The translations under genes and the position numbers were made by a program. A model generated the notes under the pieces. The model was not told the DNA's origin, did not search any database, and saw only the letters and a list, made by a program, of their open reading frames with translations. From SZUA-430 sp044220975 (GTDB taxonomy: Bacteria > Pseudomonadota > Alphaproteobacteria > Micropepsales > Micropepsaceae), in NCBI GenBank assembly GCA_044220975.1, contig JBGAPZ010000002.1:109216-173215 (forward strand): 64,000 nucleotides of DNA, given 5' to 3'. Position 1 is the first letter of the stretch, and every line of letters begins with the position of its first letter. Positions 17,501 to 26,063 of this stretch are shown here, one piece after another.

Positions 17501-17596
17501 CCACAACAAGAGGGTGCACAACCGCAGAAAAACGACCCGAAGCAGAAGCCAGACCCGTTGGACGTCTTGAAGGGGCTTCTTGGGAAGCCGCAGTAG
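14513..17596 (+). CDS. AsmA-family protein enlarged by internal repeats
   Basis: About 1027 residues. It has an N-terminal Trp-rich segment, one transmembrane helix (LLLLPVVLVVVLIALPLLI), the same YKEQIINQVRLATGRELKIDGD signature and the same C-terminal block as its neighbour, then a Pro/Gln/Lys tail. It is ~360 residues longer because a 73-residue beta-strand unit present once in the neighbour occurs as four exact-length copies plus a partial fifth (15407-16430). The ATG at 14513 was chosen over a GTG at 14477, which would lie inside the hairpin. Presumed role is as for AsmA/YhdP-type periplasm-spanning proteins; a longer bridge would follow from more repeats. Confidence 0.85.
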   Translation: MNTEPLQRLLNWRTWAAWRPDISSLRKWTAWLPNISWRVWRWLLLLPVVLVVVLIALPLLIPVSVYKEQIINQVRLATGRELKIDGDLQLSFWPAFGVKVEKVSLANASGAADPQMATMDTMIVGAELFPLLGGSLKVTEVRFVKPVIHLEIDAQGRGNWLFEGGGGAARPSSTAHGSGSDLSFADARIVDGVLTYRDVRTGTNQRIDDIDVALQLPGLDQPMTIDGGLTWNREAIDVTAEIADPRALSSGEKSKVRLKVAGEVLDASFDGNVDAATNVAGGTVDFGTSSVKRLAAWVGASAPEGDRFGAIKGAGAITIRPELIALKDAKFSADGDAVQATFTGTIDTYTNKIAGVVDARAGSARDLAKRAGFALPGTQGFGPATLSGALSLTPGQIAFNGAKLSVDGDVLRAGFTGILDTARGTLAGALDVRSNSARQLASQVGAALPGTRGLGAMTLVGSVSAAPGRVAFKDAKLAVDGDILRTSFTGTVDVATNTVAGIVDLRSSSARELAARTGFQLPGTNGFGPLTITGSLSSSPGRVAFNDAKLTVDGGVLSANFTGLFETTTRKIAGKIDLRSSSARQLAARAGVALPGDNGFGPLAISGSLTSVPAQVVFDNVKIALDGMNGTGDITLTTGARTHAKASLSLDRLDLNPYLGAGGGAKSVSGAIAPWSDEAIDASALRAIDADLAFTVDALSVGGLKIGRSALDFTLAGGKLSANLKQMALYGGDGKGVVTLSGAGTVPEIGIDVALSGIKAEPLLTDAAEYNRLSGTGNMTLKLSGAGRSQRALMSSLDGTVAMKLEDGAVKGADLAAIARTIQSALSGSAIGPSAKTDFAEFSATLVVKRGVGRNDDLRLLNPFVRLSGAGTVDVAGQRLDYRVEPRAVRSSEGQGGKNDLRGIGIPFFIRGPWARLTYAPDLSGIANTALESIIKGEDPLDAIKKETGLDQLFGNKKKPPVETPQTVPPEGAPESQKEPQAAPPAEQPDQTVPPNPQQEGAQPQKNDPKQKPDPLDVLKGLLGKPQ
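15407..16282 (+). repeat. Four tandem 219-bp coding repeats inside the second AsmA gene
   Basis: Units start at 15407, 15626, 15845 and 16064, each exactly 73 codons, and a degenerate fifth begins at 16283. Each unit opens with ALPGxxGFGP, then SGSLSxxPGRVAFxDAKL, VDGDVL, FTGxxDxxTxxxAG, and ends in RSSSARQLAAR. Copies are diverged in sequence but not in length, with no indels between units. That argues for structural constraint on the period rather than recent slippage. Confidence 0.9.
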
Positions 17597-17690
17597 GATA
17601 TGCTTTCAATTAACCCCTGGCTTCCCTAGGATTGGCACCTGCCTGTAGGGAAAAAAGGTAGGGGGAAACGAGGCTTCGTCCGTCGTATCC

Positions 17691-19295
17691 ATGGCAGCTG
17701 ACACCAAAGACGCGCCTGGAAAGGCTCCGACCAAGGGCTTTTCGCTTCGATCGAGACTGCTTGGCATCCCCGACGGTGAACCCGCCGCGGAGGGACAGGC
17801 GGAATCCGCTTTGGCTGAAGGCGAACAACCTCCCGCAGACGAAGTGGTCGCCGAGGCCGCTGCACCGGTTGAGCCCGTTCATAATTCCGACGAGCAAGAG
17901 GAAGAAGCTGAGCCGCCACGTGTCGGCGTTGCGTTGGCGCCGCGACGCAATTCTTTGCTCGCAACGTTTGGCTTCGGCGACAAGCGAAAGAACGAAGCGC
18001 CGGCGAAAGCTGTCGAGCCTGAACCCGTTCGCGAACCGGTCGCGGAAACGCCGCCGCTAGCGGAGCCAGAGATCGAGGTTCGTCAGGTCGATATTCCCGA
18101 ACCCGACCGCGGACCGATAATAGTGCCGCTGGCGCGCGATAAGGCGCCTGAGGTCGTGCAGGATGTTCCGGCTCCCGTCGCGGTCGAGGACGACGCTCCG
18201 GTTGAGGCGGCGCCCACCGGGCCGGTGCCGTTCGTGCGATTTGCGGGTGTTAAGAAAACCTACGATGGCCTACAGCTCGTCGTGAAGGATTTGAATCTCG
18301 AGATCGCAAAGGGCGAGTTCTTGACGCTGCTGGGGCCGTCGGGTTCCGGCAAAACGACGACGCTAATGATGCTTGCTGGTTTCGAGACGCCGACGGCTGG
18401 CGACATTCTATTGAACGGCGAGTCATTGACAACGATGCCGCCGCACAAACGCGGCCTTGGCTTCGTGTTTCAGAATTACGCGCTGTTCCCGCACATGACG
18501 GTGGCTGAGAACCTTGCGTTCCCGCTTGAGGTTCGCAAGACCGGCCGCAGTGAGATTAGGGATCGCGTCGCGAAGGCGCTTTCAATGGTCGAACTTTCGG
18601 GTTTCGATAAGCGCAAGCCCAATCAACTTTCAGGTGGCCAGCAGCAGCGTGTTGCAGTTGCGCGCGCGCTCGTGTTCGACCCCGAACTCGTGCTGATGGA
18701 CGAGCCCTTGGGCGCCCTCGATAAGCATTTGCGCGAGCAGATGCAGTACGAATTGAAGCGGCTGCATCGCGAACTCGGCGTCACCGTCGTTTATGTGACG
18801 CACGATCAGGGCGAGGCATTGACGCTGTCCGACCGCATCGCAGTGTTTCACGACGGTGCCATTCAGCAACTCGACACGCCGACGAACATCTACGATCACC
18901 CGGCGAATGCGTTCGTCGCGGGCTTCATCGGCGAGAACAACGCATTGCCGGGCAAGGTGACGCGCATCGACGGCGATATCTGCACCATGGAATTGATGGG
19001 CGGCACGCGGGTCAGGGCCACAAACGGCAACTGTAACGCGGTCGGACAGACGGGTGTCGTGTGCGTGCGGCCAGAAGACCTTCTGATCGCGTCGGATGCG
19101 CCGTCGGGCAGCAATCATGTGCCGGCAATGATCGAGGACTTCATCTTTCATGGCGACCATTTGCGCGTGAAGCTTTCGGCGCCGGGCATGCACGAAATCA
19201 TCGTCAAAGCGCCGGCGCGGGCGCACTTCCCATCGAAAGGCGTGGCCGTCACGTTATCTTGGGAGCCTGCAGCCGCGCGCGCGTTCGTTTCCTAA
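17691..19295 (+). CDS. potA: Polyamine-type ABC importer ATPase (PotA-like) with long N-terminal extension
   Basis: 534 residues. The ATPase core starts at ~residue 180 (VRFAGVKKTYDGLQLVVKDL). It has Walker A GPSGSGKTT, Q-loop QNYALFPH, signature LSGGQQQR, Walker B LVLMDEPLGALD, H-loop VTHDQ and a C-terminal TOBE-type domain. The first ~178 residues are acidic and rich in Pro, Ala, Glu and Val, apparently disordered, with no domain I recognise; PotA proteins are normally ~350-380 residues. The ATG at 17691 lacks a close ribosome site (AGGTAGGGGG is ~30 bases upstream), so the true start could differ, but the frame is open and codon use matches. First gene of a four-gene importer operon. Confidence 0.88.
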   Translation: MAADTKDAPGKAPTKGFSLRSRLLGIPDGEPAAEGQAESALAEGEQPPADEVVAEAAAPVEPVHNSDEQEEEAEPPRVGVALAPRRNSLLATFGFGDKRKNEAPAKAVEPEPVREPVAETPPLAEPEIEVRQVDIPEPDRGPIIVPLARDKAPEVVQDVPAPVAVEDDAPVEAAPTGPVPFVRFAGVKKTYDGLQLVVKDLNLEIAKGEFLTLLGPSGSGKTTTLMMLAGFETPTAGDILLNGESLTTMPPHKRGLGFVFQNYALFPHMTVAENLAFPLEVRKTGRSEIRDRVAKALSMVELSGFDKRKPNQLSGGQQQRVAVARALVFDPELVLMDEPLGALDKHLREQMQYELKRLHRELGVTVVYVTHDQGEALTLSDRIAVFHDGAIQQLDTPTNIYDHPANAFVAGFIGENNALPGKVTRIDGDICTMELMGGTRVRATNGNCNAVGQTGVVCVRPEDLLIASDAPSGSNHVPAMIEDFIFHGDHLRVKLSAPGMHEIIVKAPARAHFPSKGVAVTLSWEPAAARAFVS

Positions 19296-19392
19296 AATGC
19301 CGCCTAAAGACCTCGCGGACGACCGCCTTCTGCGGACCCGCGACACGGTTAGAATGAACTGAAGATCGAATCGACCAAGAAGGTAGAAACCC

Positions 19393-20625
19393 ATGGGCCG
19401 TACGACCGGAATCATTATCGCAGCCGCCGCTGCCATCGTCATATTGGCGGGCGTGTTGCTGTTTATGCTGGGGCGCGGGTCCGAAAAGGCGGTCAACGAT
19501 CTCGACAAAGAATTGACCGACCTGCAACTGCCGGCCGCGGACGGGTCGACGCCACCGGCGACGCCTACCGCCAGCACATCAGGTGCCGCTGTGTCGCTGG
19601 CAGGTAAGTCGCTCGTCGTCGTGTCATGGGGCGGGGCCTACACGAAGAGCCAGATCGAGGCCTACCATAAGCCGTTCACGGCTAAGACCGGCGCTACGAT
19701 CAATTCGATCGATTACAACGGCGGGATCGCCGAGATCAAAGCGCAGGTCGAAGCCAAGAACGTGACTTGGGATGTGGTCGACATGGAACTCGCCGACGCG
19801 CAGCGTGCGTGCGACGAGGGTCTGCTTGAGAAGATCGACGCCGGCGTGTTGCCGGCAGCGCCCGATGGGACCCCCGCGGTGCAGGACTTCATTCCGAACG
19901 GAATCACGCCGTGTGCGGTGACGACGATCGTGTTCAGCCACATCGTCGCCTATGACGACACGAAATTCGAAAAGAAGAAGCCCTCGAGGCTTGCCGATTT
20001 CTTCGATTTGAAAACGTTTCCGGGCAAGCGCGGTTTGCGAAAGACGAGCCCGAAGATCAACCTGGAACTCGCGCTGCGGGCCGACGGGGTGGAGCCGGAA
20101 AAGGTCTACGGGACACTGGGAACGAAGGAGGGCGTGGACCGCGCGTTCAAGAAGCTGGATTCGATCAAAGACAGCGTCATTTGGTGGGAGCCGGGTTCGC
20201 AGCCGCCGCAGCTTTTGGCTGACGGTCAGGTGACGATGACGACCGCCTACAACGGACGCATCTTCGACGCGCAGATCGGCGAGGGAAAACCGTTCAAGAT
20301 CATTTGGGACGGGCAGATCCAAGAGCTCGACGTTCTGGGCGTCGTGAAGGGCACCAAGAATTTGGCGGCCGCGATGCAGTTCATTGCGTTCGCGACGGAC
20401 ACGCAGCGCCTTGCCGATCAGGCGCAATGGATCGCCTATGGTCCGGCGCGGAAGTCATCGCTGCCGCTTGTCGGCGCGTATTTTTCGAAGCCGGACGTCG
20501 ACATGAAAGTGCACATGCCGAACGCGCCGGAGAACTCCAAGAACGCGCTGCAGATCGACTTCCTGTGGTGGGCCGACCACCAAGAAGAACTGAACCAGCG
20601 CTGGAGCGCGTGGCTCGCCAAATAG
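19393..20625 (+). CDS. Extracellular polyamine/putrescine-type solute-binding protein
   Basis: 410 residues. Instead of a typical cleaved signal there is an N-terminal membrane helix (GIIIAAAAAIVILAGVLLFML) and a Thr/Pro/Ala linker to ~residue 70. The binding-protein domain follows: LVVVSWGGAYTKSQIEAYHKPF, DVVDMELADAQRACDEGLLE, PNGITPCAVTTIVFS. These resemble PotD/PotF-like family 1 proteins of Proteobacteria. It captures the substrate in the periplasm for the adjoining permeases. AAGGTAG precedes the ATG. The substrate is probably a polyamine-like cation but is not determined by sequence. Confidence 0.85.
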   Translation: MGRTTGIIIAAAAAIVILAGVLLFMLGRGSEKAVNDLDKELTDLQLPAADGSTPPATPTASTSGAAVSLAGKSLVVVSWGGAYTKSQIEAYHKPFTAKTGATINSIDYNGGIAEIKAQVEAKNVTWDVVDMELADAQRACDEGLLEKIDAGVLPAAPDGTPAVQDFIPNGITPCAVTTIVFSHIVAYDDTKFEKKKPSRLADFFDLKTFPGKRGLRKTSPKINLELALRADGVEPEKVYGTLGTKEGVDRAFKKLDSIKDSVIWWEPGSQPPQLLADGQVTMTTAYNGRIFDAQIGEGKPFKIIWDGQIQELDVLGVVKGTKNLAAAMQFIAFATDTQRLADQAQWIAYGPARKSSLPLVGAYFSKPDVDMKVHMPNAPENSKNALQIDFLWWADHQEELNQRWSAWLAK

Positions 20626-20649
20626 TGTCTTTGCGTCGGGGGATGGGGC

Positions 20650-21876
20650 GTGGTTGTGGCGGTTGAAAACTTGAGCCTGACGGAGCAATTCAAGCGCTCC
20701 GGCAAGAATGCGCGGCGCGGGACTTTCCTTCTCGTGCTGCCGCTGCTCGCGTTTTTGACCATCACGTTCTTCATGCCGATCTTCAACATGCTGAACCGCA
20801 GCATCGAGGATCGGACGGTTGCGGACCTGCTACCGCGTTCGGCCGATGCGCTTAGGTCGTGGAACGGCAAAGGCCGGCCGCCATTCAGCGCGATTGCGGC
20901 ACTTGCCGACGATTTGGCGCGGGCACAACACGAAGGCACGATCGGCAAGATCGCGACGAGGCTCAACTTCGAGCGGCCGGGGATGCGCTCGTTGTTGATG
21001 AAGACGGCGCGCGAAGCTTCGACGTTCGAGCCGCCTTATGCGCAAGCGTTCAACGCCGTCGATCTACAGTGGAGCGACCCCGAAGTCTGGGGTGCTCTTC
21101 GACATGCTAGCGCGACCTACACATCCGGCTATTACATCGCCGCTTTCGACGAAACGCGAAAGGCGGACGGCACGCGAATCCCACGGGCCGAAGAGGAGCA
21201 GGTCTATGTGATGCTGTTCCAGAGGACACTGTGGGTGGCGTTCTTGGTCACCACGCTTTGCTTCGTGCTGGGCTATCCGCTTGCCTATTTCATTTCGCGG
21301 CAGGAGGAGAAGACGCGGCATCTTCTGCTTATCCTCGTGTTACTGCCGTTTTGGACGTCGCTGCTCGTGCGCACAACCTCGTGGATCGCACTGTTGCAGA
21401 CGAACGGCATCGTGAACGACGGAATTGCGTTCTTCGCCGGCGACGGCGCGCGGCTTGAACTCATGCACAACATGACCGGCACGCTGATTGCGATGACGCA
21501 TATCCTGCTGCCGTTCATGATACTGCCGACCTACAGCGTGATGCTTTCGGTGCCGCCTTCGCTGACGCGGGCCGCGATCTCGCTGGGTGCTCCGCCGTGG
21601 ACGGCGTTCTGGCGTGTCTATTTTCCAATGACGTTACCGGGTGCAGCCGCGGGCGGGTTGCTCGTCTTCATTTTGGCGCTTGGCTACTACATCACGCCGA
21701 CGCTGGTCGGCGGGCGAACCGGACAGCTGATCTCGAACATGATCCAGTTCCATATGCAGACGTCGCTGAACTGGGGCTTGGCGGCGGCATTGGGCGGCGT
21801 TTTGCTGTCGATCGTGACGGTGCTCTACATCATTTACGCGCGCGTCATTGGGCTCAACCGCTTGAGACTCGGGTAA
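20650..21876 (+). CDS. potB: ABC importer permease, PotB-like, with enlarged first periplasmic loop
   Basis: 408 residues from a GTG start (another GTG at 20656 is equally possible). TM1 is LLVLPLLAFLTITFFMPIF. A ~135-residue soluble segment follows (RSIEDRTVADLLPRSADALR up to the EEEQVYVML segment) before TM2. The rest is an ordinary binding-protein-dependent permease with the EAA-type loop SLGAPPWTAFWRVYFPMTLPG. PotB relatives are ~280-300 residues, so the loop is an insertion, likely periplasmic, perhaps contacting the tethered binding protein. Partner is PotC, starting 3 bases after this stop. Confidence 0.87.
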   Translation: MVVAVENLSLTEQFKRSGKNARRGTFLLVLPLLAFLTITFFMPIFNMLNRSIEDRTVADLLPRSADALRSWNGKGRPPFSAIAALADDLARAQHEGTIGKIATRLNFERPGMRSLLMKTAREASTFEPPYAQAFNAVDLQWSDPEVWGALRHASATYTSGYYIAAFDETRKADGTRIPRAEEEQVYVMLFQRTLWVAFLVTTLCFVLGYPLAYFISRQEEKTRHLLLILVLLPFWTSLLVRTTSWIALLQTNGIVNDGIAFFAGDGARLELMHNMTGTLIAMTHILLPFMILPTYSVMLSVPPSLTRAAISLGAPPWTAFWRVYFPMTLPGAAAGGLLVFILALGYYITPTLVGGRTGQLISNMIQFHMQTSLNWGLAAALGGVLLSIVTVLYIIYARVIGLNRLRLG

Positions 21877-21879
21877 ACC

Positions 21880-22731
21880 ATGGCCGAGCCGCTTCATCAG
21901 ACGCCCCAAGAAAAAGCCGAGCGCTTTCTGTCGCGCGGGTATGCCTATCTCGTGCTCGCGTTTCTGGTCGCGCCACTGATCGTAATCATTCCGCTGTCGT
22001 TCAACGCGGAGCCCTATTTCACGTTCACCAGCAAAATGCTGTCGCTGGACCCTGACGGGTTTTCCCTGCGCTGGTACCGCGACATCATCGATAATCCGCA
22101 ATGGCTGGAGGCGATCGGCAATAGCGTGGTCATCGCGCTGGCTTCGACGATCTTGGCGACTGTGCTAGGTACGCTTGCAGCCGTGGGCCTCGCGCGTTCG
22201 AACATGCCGTTCCGCAACTTCTTCATGGCGCTTTTGATCTCGCCGCTGGTCGTGCCGATCGTAATCGCGGCGGCGGGGATGTATTTCTTCTACTCAAGCG
22301 TGGGCTTGGCGCAAACGCATCTCGGCATCATTTTGGCGCACACGACCTTGGGCGTGCCGTTCGTCGTGATCACGATGACGGCAACGCTATCGGGCTTCGA
22401 CCGCAATTTGATCAAGGCGGCGGGCAGCCTCGGCGCCGATCCGATTACGGCGTTCTTTCGCGTGACGCTGCCGCTGGTCGCGCCCGGCATGATTTCGGGC
22501 GCGCTGTTCGCGTTTGCCGCGTCGTTCGATGAGGTTGTGACCGTGCTATTCCTAGGCGGTCCCGATCAACGCACGATCCCGCGTCAGATGTGGTCGGGCA
22601 TCCGCGAGCAGATCAGCCCTACGATCCTGGCCGTTGCGACGCTGCTCATTCTCTTTTCGTGTCTGCTGCTGCTTGCGGTCGAGATGCTGCGGCGCTGGCA
22701 TGCGCCGCACGCACAAGTGCCGAAGCACTAA
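21880..22731 (+). CDS. potC: ABC importer permease, PotC-like
   Basis: 283 residues, standard size, with about six transmembrane helices. It starts with LSRGYAYLVLAFLVAPLIVIIPLS and carries the EAA loop SLGADPITAFFRVTLPLVAPG and conserved FDEVVTVLFL. It pairs with PotB to form the channel and is coupled to it at 3 bases. It is the last gene of the operon and converges on the nitronate monooxygenase gene with only 3 bases between stops. Confidence 0.9.
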   Translation: MAEPLHQTPQEKAERFLSRGYAYLVLAFLVAPLIVIIPLSFNAEPYFTFTSKMLSLDPDGFSLRWYRDIIDNPQWLEAIGNSVVIALASTILATVLGTLAAVGLARSNMPFRNFFMALLISPLVVPIVIAAAGMYFFYSSVGLAQTHLGIILAHTTLGVPFVVITMTATLSGFDRNLIKAAGSLGADPITAFFRVTLPLVAPGMISGALFAFAASFDEVVTVLFLGGPDQRTIPRQMWSGIREQISPTILAVATLLILFSCLLLLAVEMLRRWHAPHAQVPKH

Positions 22732-22734
22732 GCC

Positions 22735-23694
22735 TCACGCTGCGAGTTTGCGCTTTGCCTCTTCGTATTCGCGCTTGAGCTTCGCGACCACCTCGGCAAC
22801 CGGGACGATTTCCTGAATCTGGCCGACGCCCTGCCCTGCGCCCCAGATGTCTTTCCAGGCTTTCTTTTCCATGTTGCCGCCGGAGCCGAAGTTCATCTTC
22901 GACTTGTCGGCTTCGGGAAGCGTGTTGGGGTCGAGGCCGGCCGCCGTGATCGACGGGCCCAAATAGTTGCCGTGCACGCCCGTGAAGAGGTTCGAGTAGA
23001 CGATGTCGTTCGCCATCGTTTCGACCAGCATTTGCTTGTAGCGCGGGTCGGCGTTCGCTTCGGTCGTGGCGATAAAGCGGGTGCCGAGATAGGCGAGGTC
23101 GGCGCCCATCGCTTGGGCCGCGAGCACGCTCGAACCATTTGCGATTGAACCTGAGAGCAGGATCGTCTTGTCGAACCACGAGCGCACTTCGGGCACGAGC
23201 GCGAACGGGGACAGCGTACCCGCATGGCCGCCGGCGCCGGCGCAGACGAGGATCAGGCCGTCGACGCCCTCCTCCGCCGCTTTCTTCGCGTGGCGAATGT
23301 TGATGACGTCGTGGAAGACAACGCCGCCATAGCCATGCGCCGCCTTCACGATCTCGGCCGGGGCGCGCAGACTGGTGATGATGATCGGAACCTTGTGCTT
23401 CACGCACACCGCCATGTCGTGCATGACGCGGTCGTTCGACGCGTGGACGATCTGGTTGACCGCGAAGGGGGCAGCCTTCTTACCCGTCTTCTGTTCGTGG
23501 TCGTCGAGTTCGGTCGTGATGCGCTCGATCCACTTGTCGAGCATGTCGGCTGGCCGCGCGTTCAATGCCGGGAACGAACCCACAATGCCCGCCTTGCACT
23601 GCGCGATGACGAGCTCTGGGCCCGAGACAATGAATAGTGGCGCGCCGACAACGGGAACGGATAGGCGGTTCTGCAGAACGGGCGGTAGCGGCAT
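22735..23694 (-). CDS. Nitronate monooxygenase / NAD(P)H-dependent flavin oxidoreductase
   Basis: 319 residues with the 2-nitropropane-dioxygenase TIM barrel. Motifs are N-terminal PVVGAPLFIVSGPELVIAQC, CAGAGGHAGTLSPF (the AGGHAG segment carries the family's catalytic His and FMN contact), LSGSIANGSSVLAAQAMGADLAYLGTRF (FMN phosphate region) and the C-terminal VGQIQEIVPVAEVV. These enzymes oxidise propionate-3-nitronate or reduce quinones/enones with FMN. Exact activity is not decided by sequence. Monocistronic by position. Confidence 0.88.
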   Translation of the reverse strand: MPLPPVLQNRLSVPVVGAPLFIVSGPELVIAQCKAGIVGSFPALNARPADMLDKWIERITTELDDHEQKTGKKAAPFAVNQIVHASNDRVMHDMAVCVKHKVPIIITSLRAPAEIVKAAHGYGGVVFHDVINIRHAKKAAEEGVDGLILVCAGAGGHAGTLSPFALVPEVRSWFDKTILLSGSIANGSSVLAAQAMGADLAYLGTRFIATTEANADPRYKQMLVETMANDIVYSNLFTGVHGNYLGPSITAAGLDPNTLPEADKSKMNFGSGGNMEKKAWKDIWGAGQGVGQIQEIVPVAEVVAKLKREYEEAKRKLAA

Positions 23695-23763
23695 ATGCGT
23701 TGATCCAATGCTTTGAATATCTGACGGGTCAACGCTTAGCTGCGCACCGTGGTCCTTGGCAAG

Positions 23764-24486
23764 TTATCCGATTGCTGACGCTAGGGCTCGCAGGAGCGCC
23801 GCACCATCGCCTGCCCAGGCGGAGCCGTGCATGCACGCGAGCGTGCGGGGCGCCGTGGCTGCAAGGCGCTCGATCAGCGCACGGCCATTCCGTGCGTGCG
23901 CATAGTAGTCGAGCGGACTGCGGAAAGCTTCGCTTGGCCCCAAGATATCGCCTTCAGTGAGCGGCGGCGTGTCGGCGCCGCCTTGCGTGAAGAGATCGCC
24001 GCAGAACAAGGTCTTCGTCTTTTCCTCGAACAGGTAGCCGCAATCCCACCCGTGCGGCAGATGCGGTGCATCAAGCCAGCGCATCGTCTTGGCGCCGAGA
24101 CCGAGTTGTTCGCCGTCCGCGAGCGGCTTCGGCGCACGATCGGCGATGTCGGCCACCGAGACGAGCGCGCCGATCGTGCTGCAGACCGGCACCGCTTGCG
24201 GCGCCGCTTCGAGCCATTCGTTCAGCGCGCCGCACTCGTCGGCCTCGAAGTGGGAAAACGCGATGTATCTCAGCTTTACCGGCGCGATCACCGATTGCAC
24301 TGCCTCACGCACCAACGGGAACATGCGGCGCGGGCCTGTGTGGAACAGCAACGGCTTATCGTCGAGCACAAGGTACTGATTGAACGAGAAGCCACCCGGC
24401 ATGTTGCTGACCGGCGTGTTGATGCGGAAAATTCCGTCGGCCACCTCGTGGATGTTGGTGCCCGACTCTTTGTTGGTGATCGTCAT
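23764..24486 (-). CDS. MBL-fold protein of the flavodiiron-like (ODP) type
   Basis: 240 residues. The metal motif is SHFEADECGALNEWL, an H-x-E-x-D-E arrangement as in the oxygen-binding diiron domain of flavodiiron proteins rather than HxHxDH. Later ligand segments are APHLPHGWDCGYLF, LFCGDLFTQGG and LACMHGSAW. No flavodoxin domain is attached. Likely a diiron or zinc protein acting on O2, NO or peroxides, or simply binding metal. The ATG at 24486 is preferred because AGGAG is ~9 bases upstream, too close to the ATG at 24495. Confidence 0.75.
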   Translation of the reverse strand: MTITNKESGTNIHEVADGIFRINTPVSNMPGGFSFNQYLVLDDKPLLFHTGPRRMFPLVREAVQSVIAPVKLRYIAFSHFEADECGALNEWLEAAPQAVPVCSTIGALVSVADIADRAPKPLADGEQLGLGAKTMRWLDAPHLPHGWDCGYLFEEKTKTLFCGDLFTQGGADTPPLTEGDILGPSEAFRSPLDYYAHARNGRALIERLAATAPRTLACMHGSAWAGDGAALLRALASAIG

Positions 24487-24599
24487 CGTTCGCATCTCCT
24501 TTCGGACGCAGATTCCCGACCGGATCTGTGTCTGCGCAGTTATCGACGGCGCCCGGCGCGGCGAGGCGGCCGGAGGCGCCGTCGATTGTACTCCACTTC

Positions 24600-26063
24600 C
24601 TATGCGGGCATCCAGTTGCCGTGGAAGCCGGGAGGGATGCGATGCGGGATCGTGATCGCCGCTTGCGGGGCGCCTTCGAAGTTCGCGGCGTCGAGGATAA
24701 CAAGGTCAGTGGTTTCAGCCTTTGTGTCGATGACGTAACCCATCAGCCAGCCGTCGTCTTCGTTGCGCGCGTCCGCTTTGGCGACAAACACGAACTCGCC
24801 GGGCATGCGGCCAGCGCCGAAGTCGTGCACCTGACGCGTGCCTTTTTCGAGGTCGTGCTTGAAGAGGCGGGTCGCCAGACTCACGAATGCGTTTTCGTTC
24901 GCTAGCGAAGCCGTATAGGCATAGCGATATTGCTTACCGATATTCGCTTCGTTCGGGCGCGGGAATTCCTGCGACTCTTGATCGATGACTTTGCGAGCGA
25001 CGCTCTTGCTTGCCGGGTCGATCGTCCAGCGCTCGAACGGTACACGCGCCGAGTCTGGACCCTTCGTGCTTTCGGCGAACATGCTGTCGTGCGCGCAGAC
25101 GTCCAAGATCACCTTCCCGTCTTGGGTTTCGTATCCGTTCGCGGGATGGAACACGTAACACGGGTCGACGTTGCACCAGATGACGTCGTCGCTCTTGCCT
25201 TCGCGGGGTAGTAGACCGACGCGCGCTTGGTGCTTGTCGTTCCAGGCGTAGGGGAAGCCGAAGCCCGAGAGCAGGCGCTTCATCGAAAACGTCACCGGCA
25301 GATCCAGAATGATCACGTAGTTCTTCGTGATCATGCAGTCGTGGATCATCGGGCCGTGCTGAACCGCGATCGGTTCTTCGCGGCGGACTTTGCCAAATTT
25401 GTCGACGACCACATGGCGGATCGTGTCCAACGACGGACCTTCGTAGCAGATCGCATGCAATTCGCCCGTTTCGGGATCGAGGTGGGGATGCGCGCTGAAA
25501 CTGCCCTTCAACGAACCGCCGAAGGGATCGTGCGCAATCGTCTCAAGGTCGGGGCCGACGCGGACGGGATAACCGCCCGCCTCCACCACCGCCCAGGTCT
25601 GGCCGGCGTGGGGGACGATGTTCGTGTTCACGGTGTCGAACGTGTGGCGAGGGCCAGGTGCCTCGGGTTCGCCAAGCGCTTTGCTGACCGCCGTGCTTCT
25701 GATCCAGCGGTTGCGATACCATTCGGCCTTACCGTTCTTTAGGCGGACGCCGTGGATCATGCCGTCACCCATGAACCAATGATACGACGCGGCGTTCGGT
25801 GGCGTGGCGGGGTTCGGTCCGATGCGGATGTAGCGGCCGTCGAGTTCGGTCGGGATCGTGCCGGTCACTTTCAGATCGGTGAGCGTGCGCTCCTCTTTCA
25901 TCGGTTGATGAACGCCGGTGAGGTACGGGTGCTCCTCAGCCGTCTTCATGCGGTCGCGATTGAAGTCGGCGACGGTTTGCACGGCTTTCGTCACGGTGGA
26001 GCGGATCATGGTTTCGATTTGGCTGGCCACGGGCAGCATCTCCTTTGACAACGGCTTCTTCAT
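24600..26063 (-). CDS. Carotenoid oxygenase family protein
   Basis: 487 residues, the usual size. The seven-bladed-propeller non-haem iron enzyme's four His ligands can be placed in SFSAHPHLDPETGEL, GPMIHDCMIT, CYVFHPANGYE and the C-terminal IPPGFHGNW. YIRIGPNP and WFMGDGMIHGVRL are family hallmarks. It would cleave a carotenoid, apocarotenoid, stilbene or lignin-like alkene with O2. The start at 26063 (MKKPLSKEMLP) lies right beside a divergent TetR gene, and the two share one 42-base promoter region. No carotenoid biosynthesis genes are nearby, so the substrate may be imported. Confidence 0.9.
   Translation of the reverse strand: MKKPLSKEMLPVASQIETMIRSTVTKAVQTVADFNRDRMKTAEEHPYLTGVHQPMKEERTLTDLKVTGTIPTELDGRYIRIGPNPATPPNAASYHWFMGDGMIHGVRLKNGKAEWYRNRWIRSTAVSKALGEPEAPGPRHTFDTVNTNIVPHAGQTWAVVEAGGYPVRVGPDLETIAHDPFGGSLKGSFSAHPHLDPETGELHAICYEGPSLDTIRHVVVDKFGKVRREEPIAVQHGPMIHDCMITKNYVIILDLPVTFSMKRLLSGFGFPYAWNDKHQARVGLLPREGKSDDVIWCNVDPCYVFHPANGYETQDGKVILDVCAHDSMFAESTKGPDSARVPFERWTIDPASKSVARKVIDQESQEFPRPNEANIGKQYRYAYTASLANENAFVSLATRLFKHDLEKGTRQVHDFGAGRMPGEFVFVAKADARNEDDGWLMGYVIDTKAETTDLVILDAANFEGAPQAAITIPHRIPPGFHGNWMPA

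Noticed and set aside
17622..17652. TTCCCTA...TAGGGAA hairpin between the second AsmA gene and potA as a terminator
   Set aside because: On the plus strand it is followed by AAAAAAGG instead of T residues, and no minus-strand gene needs ending there.
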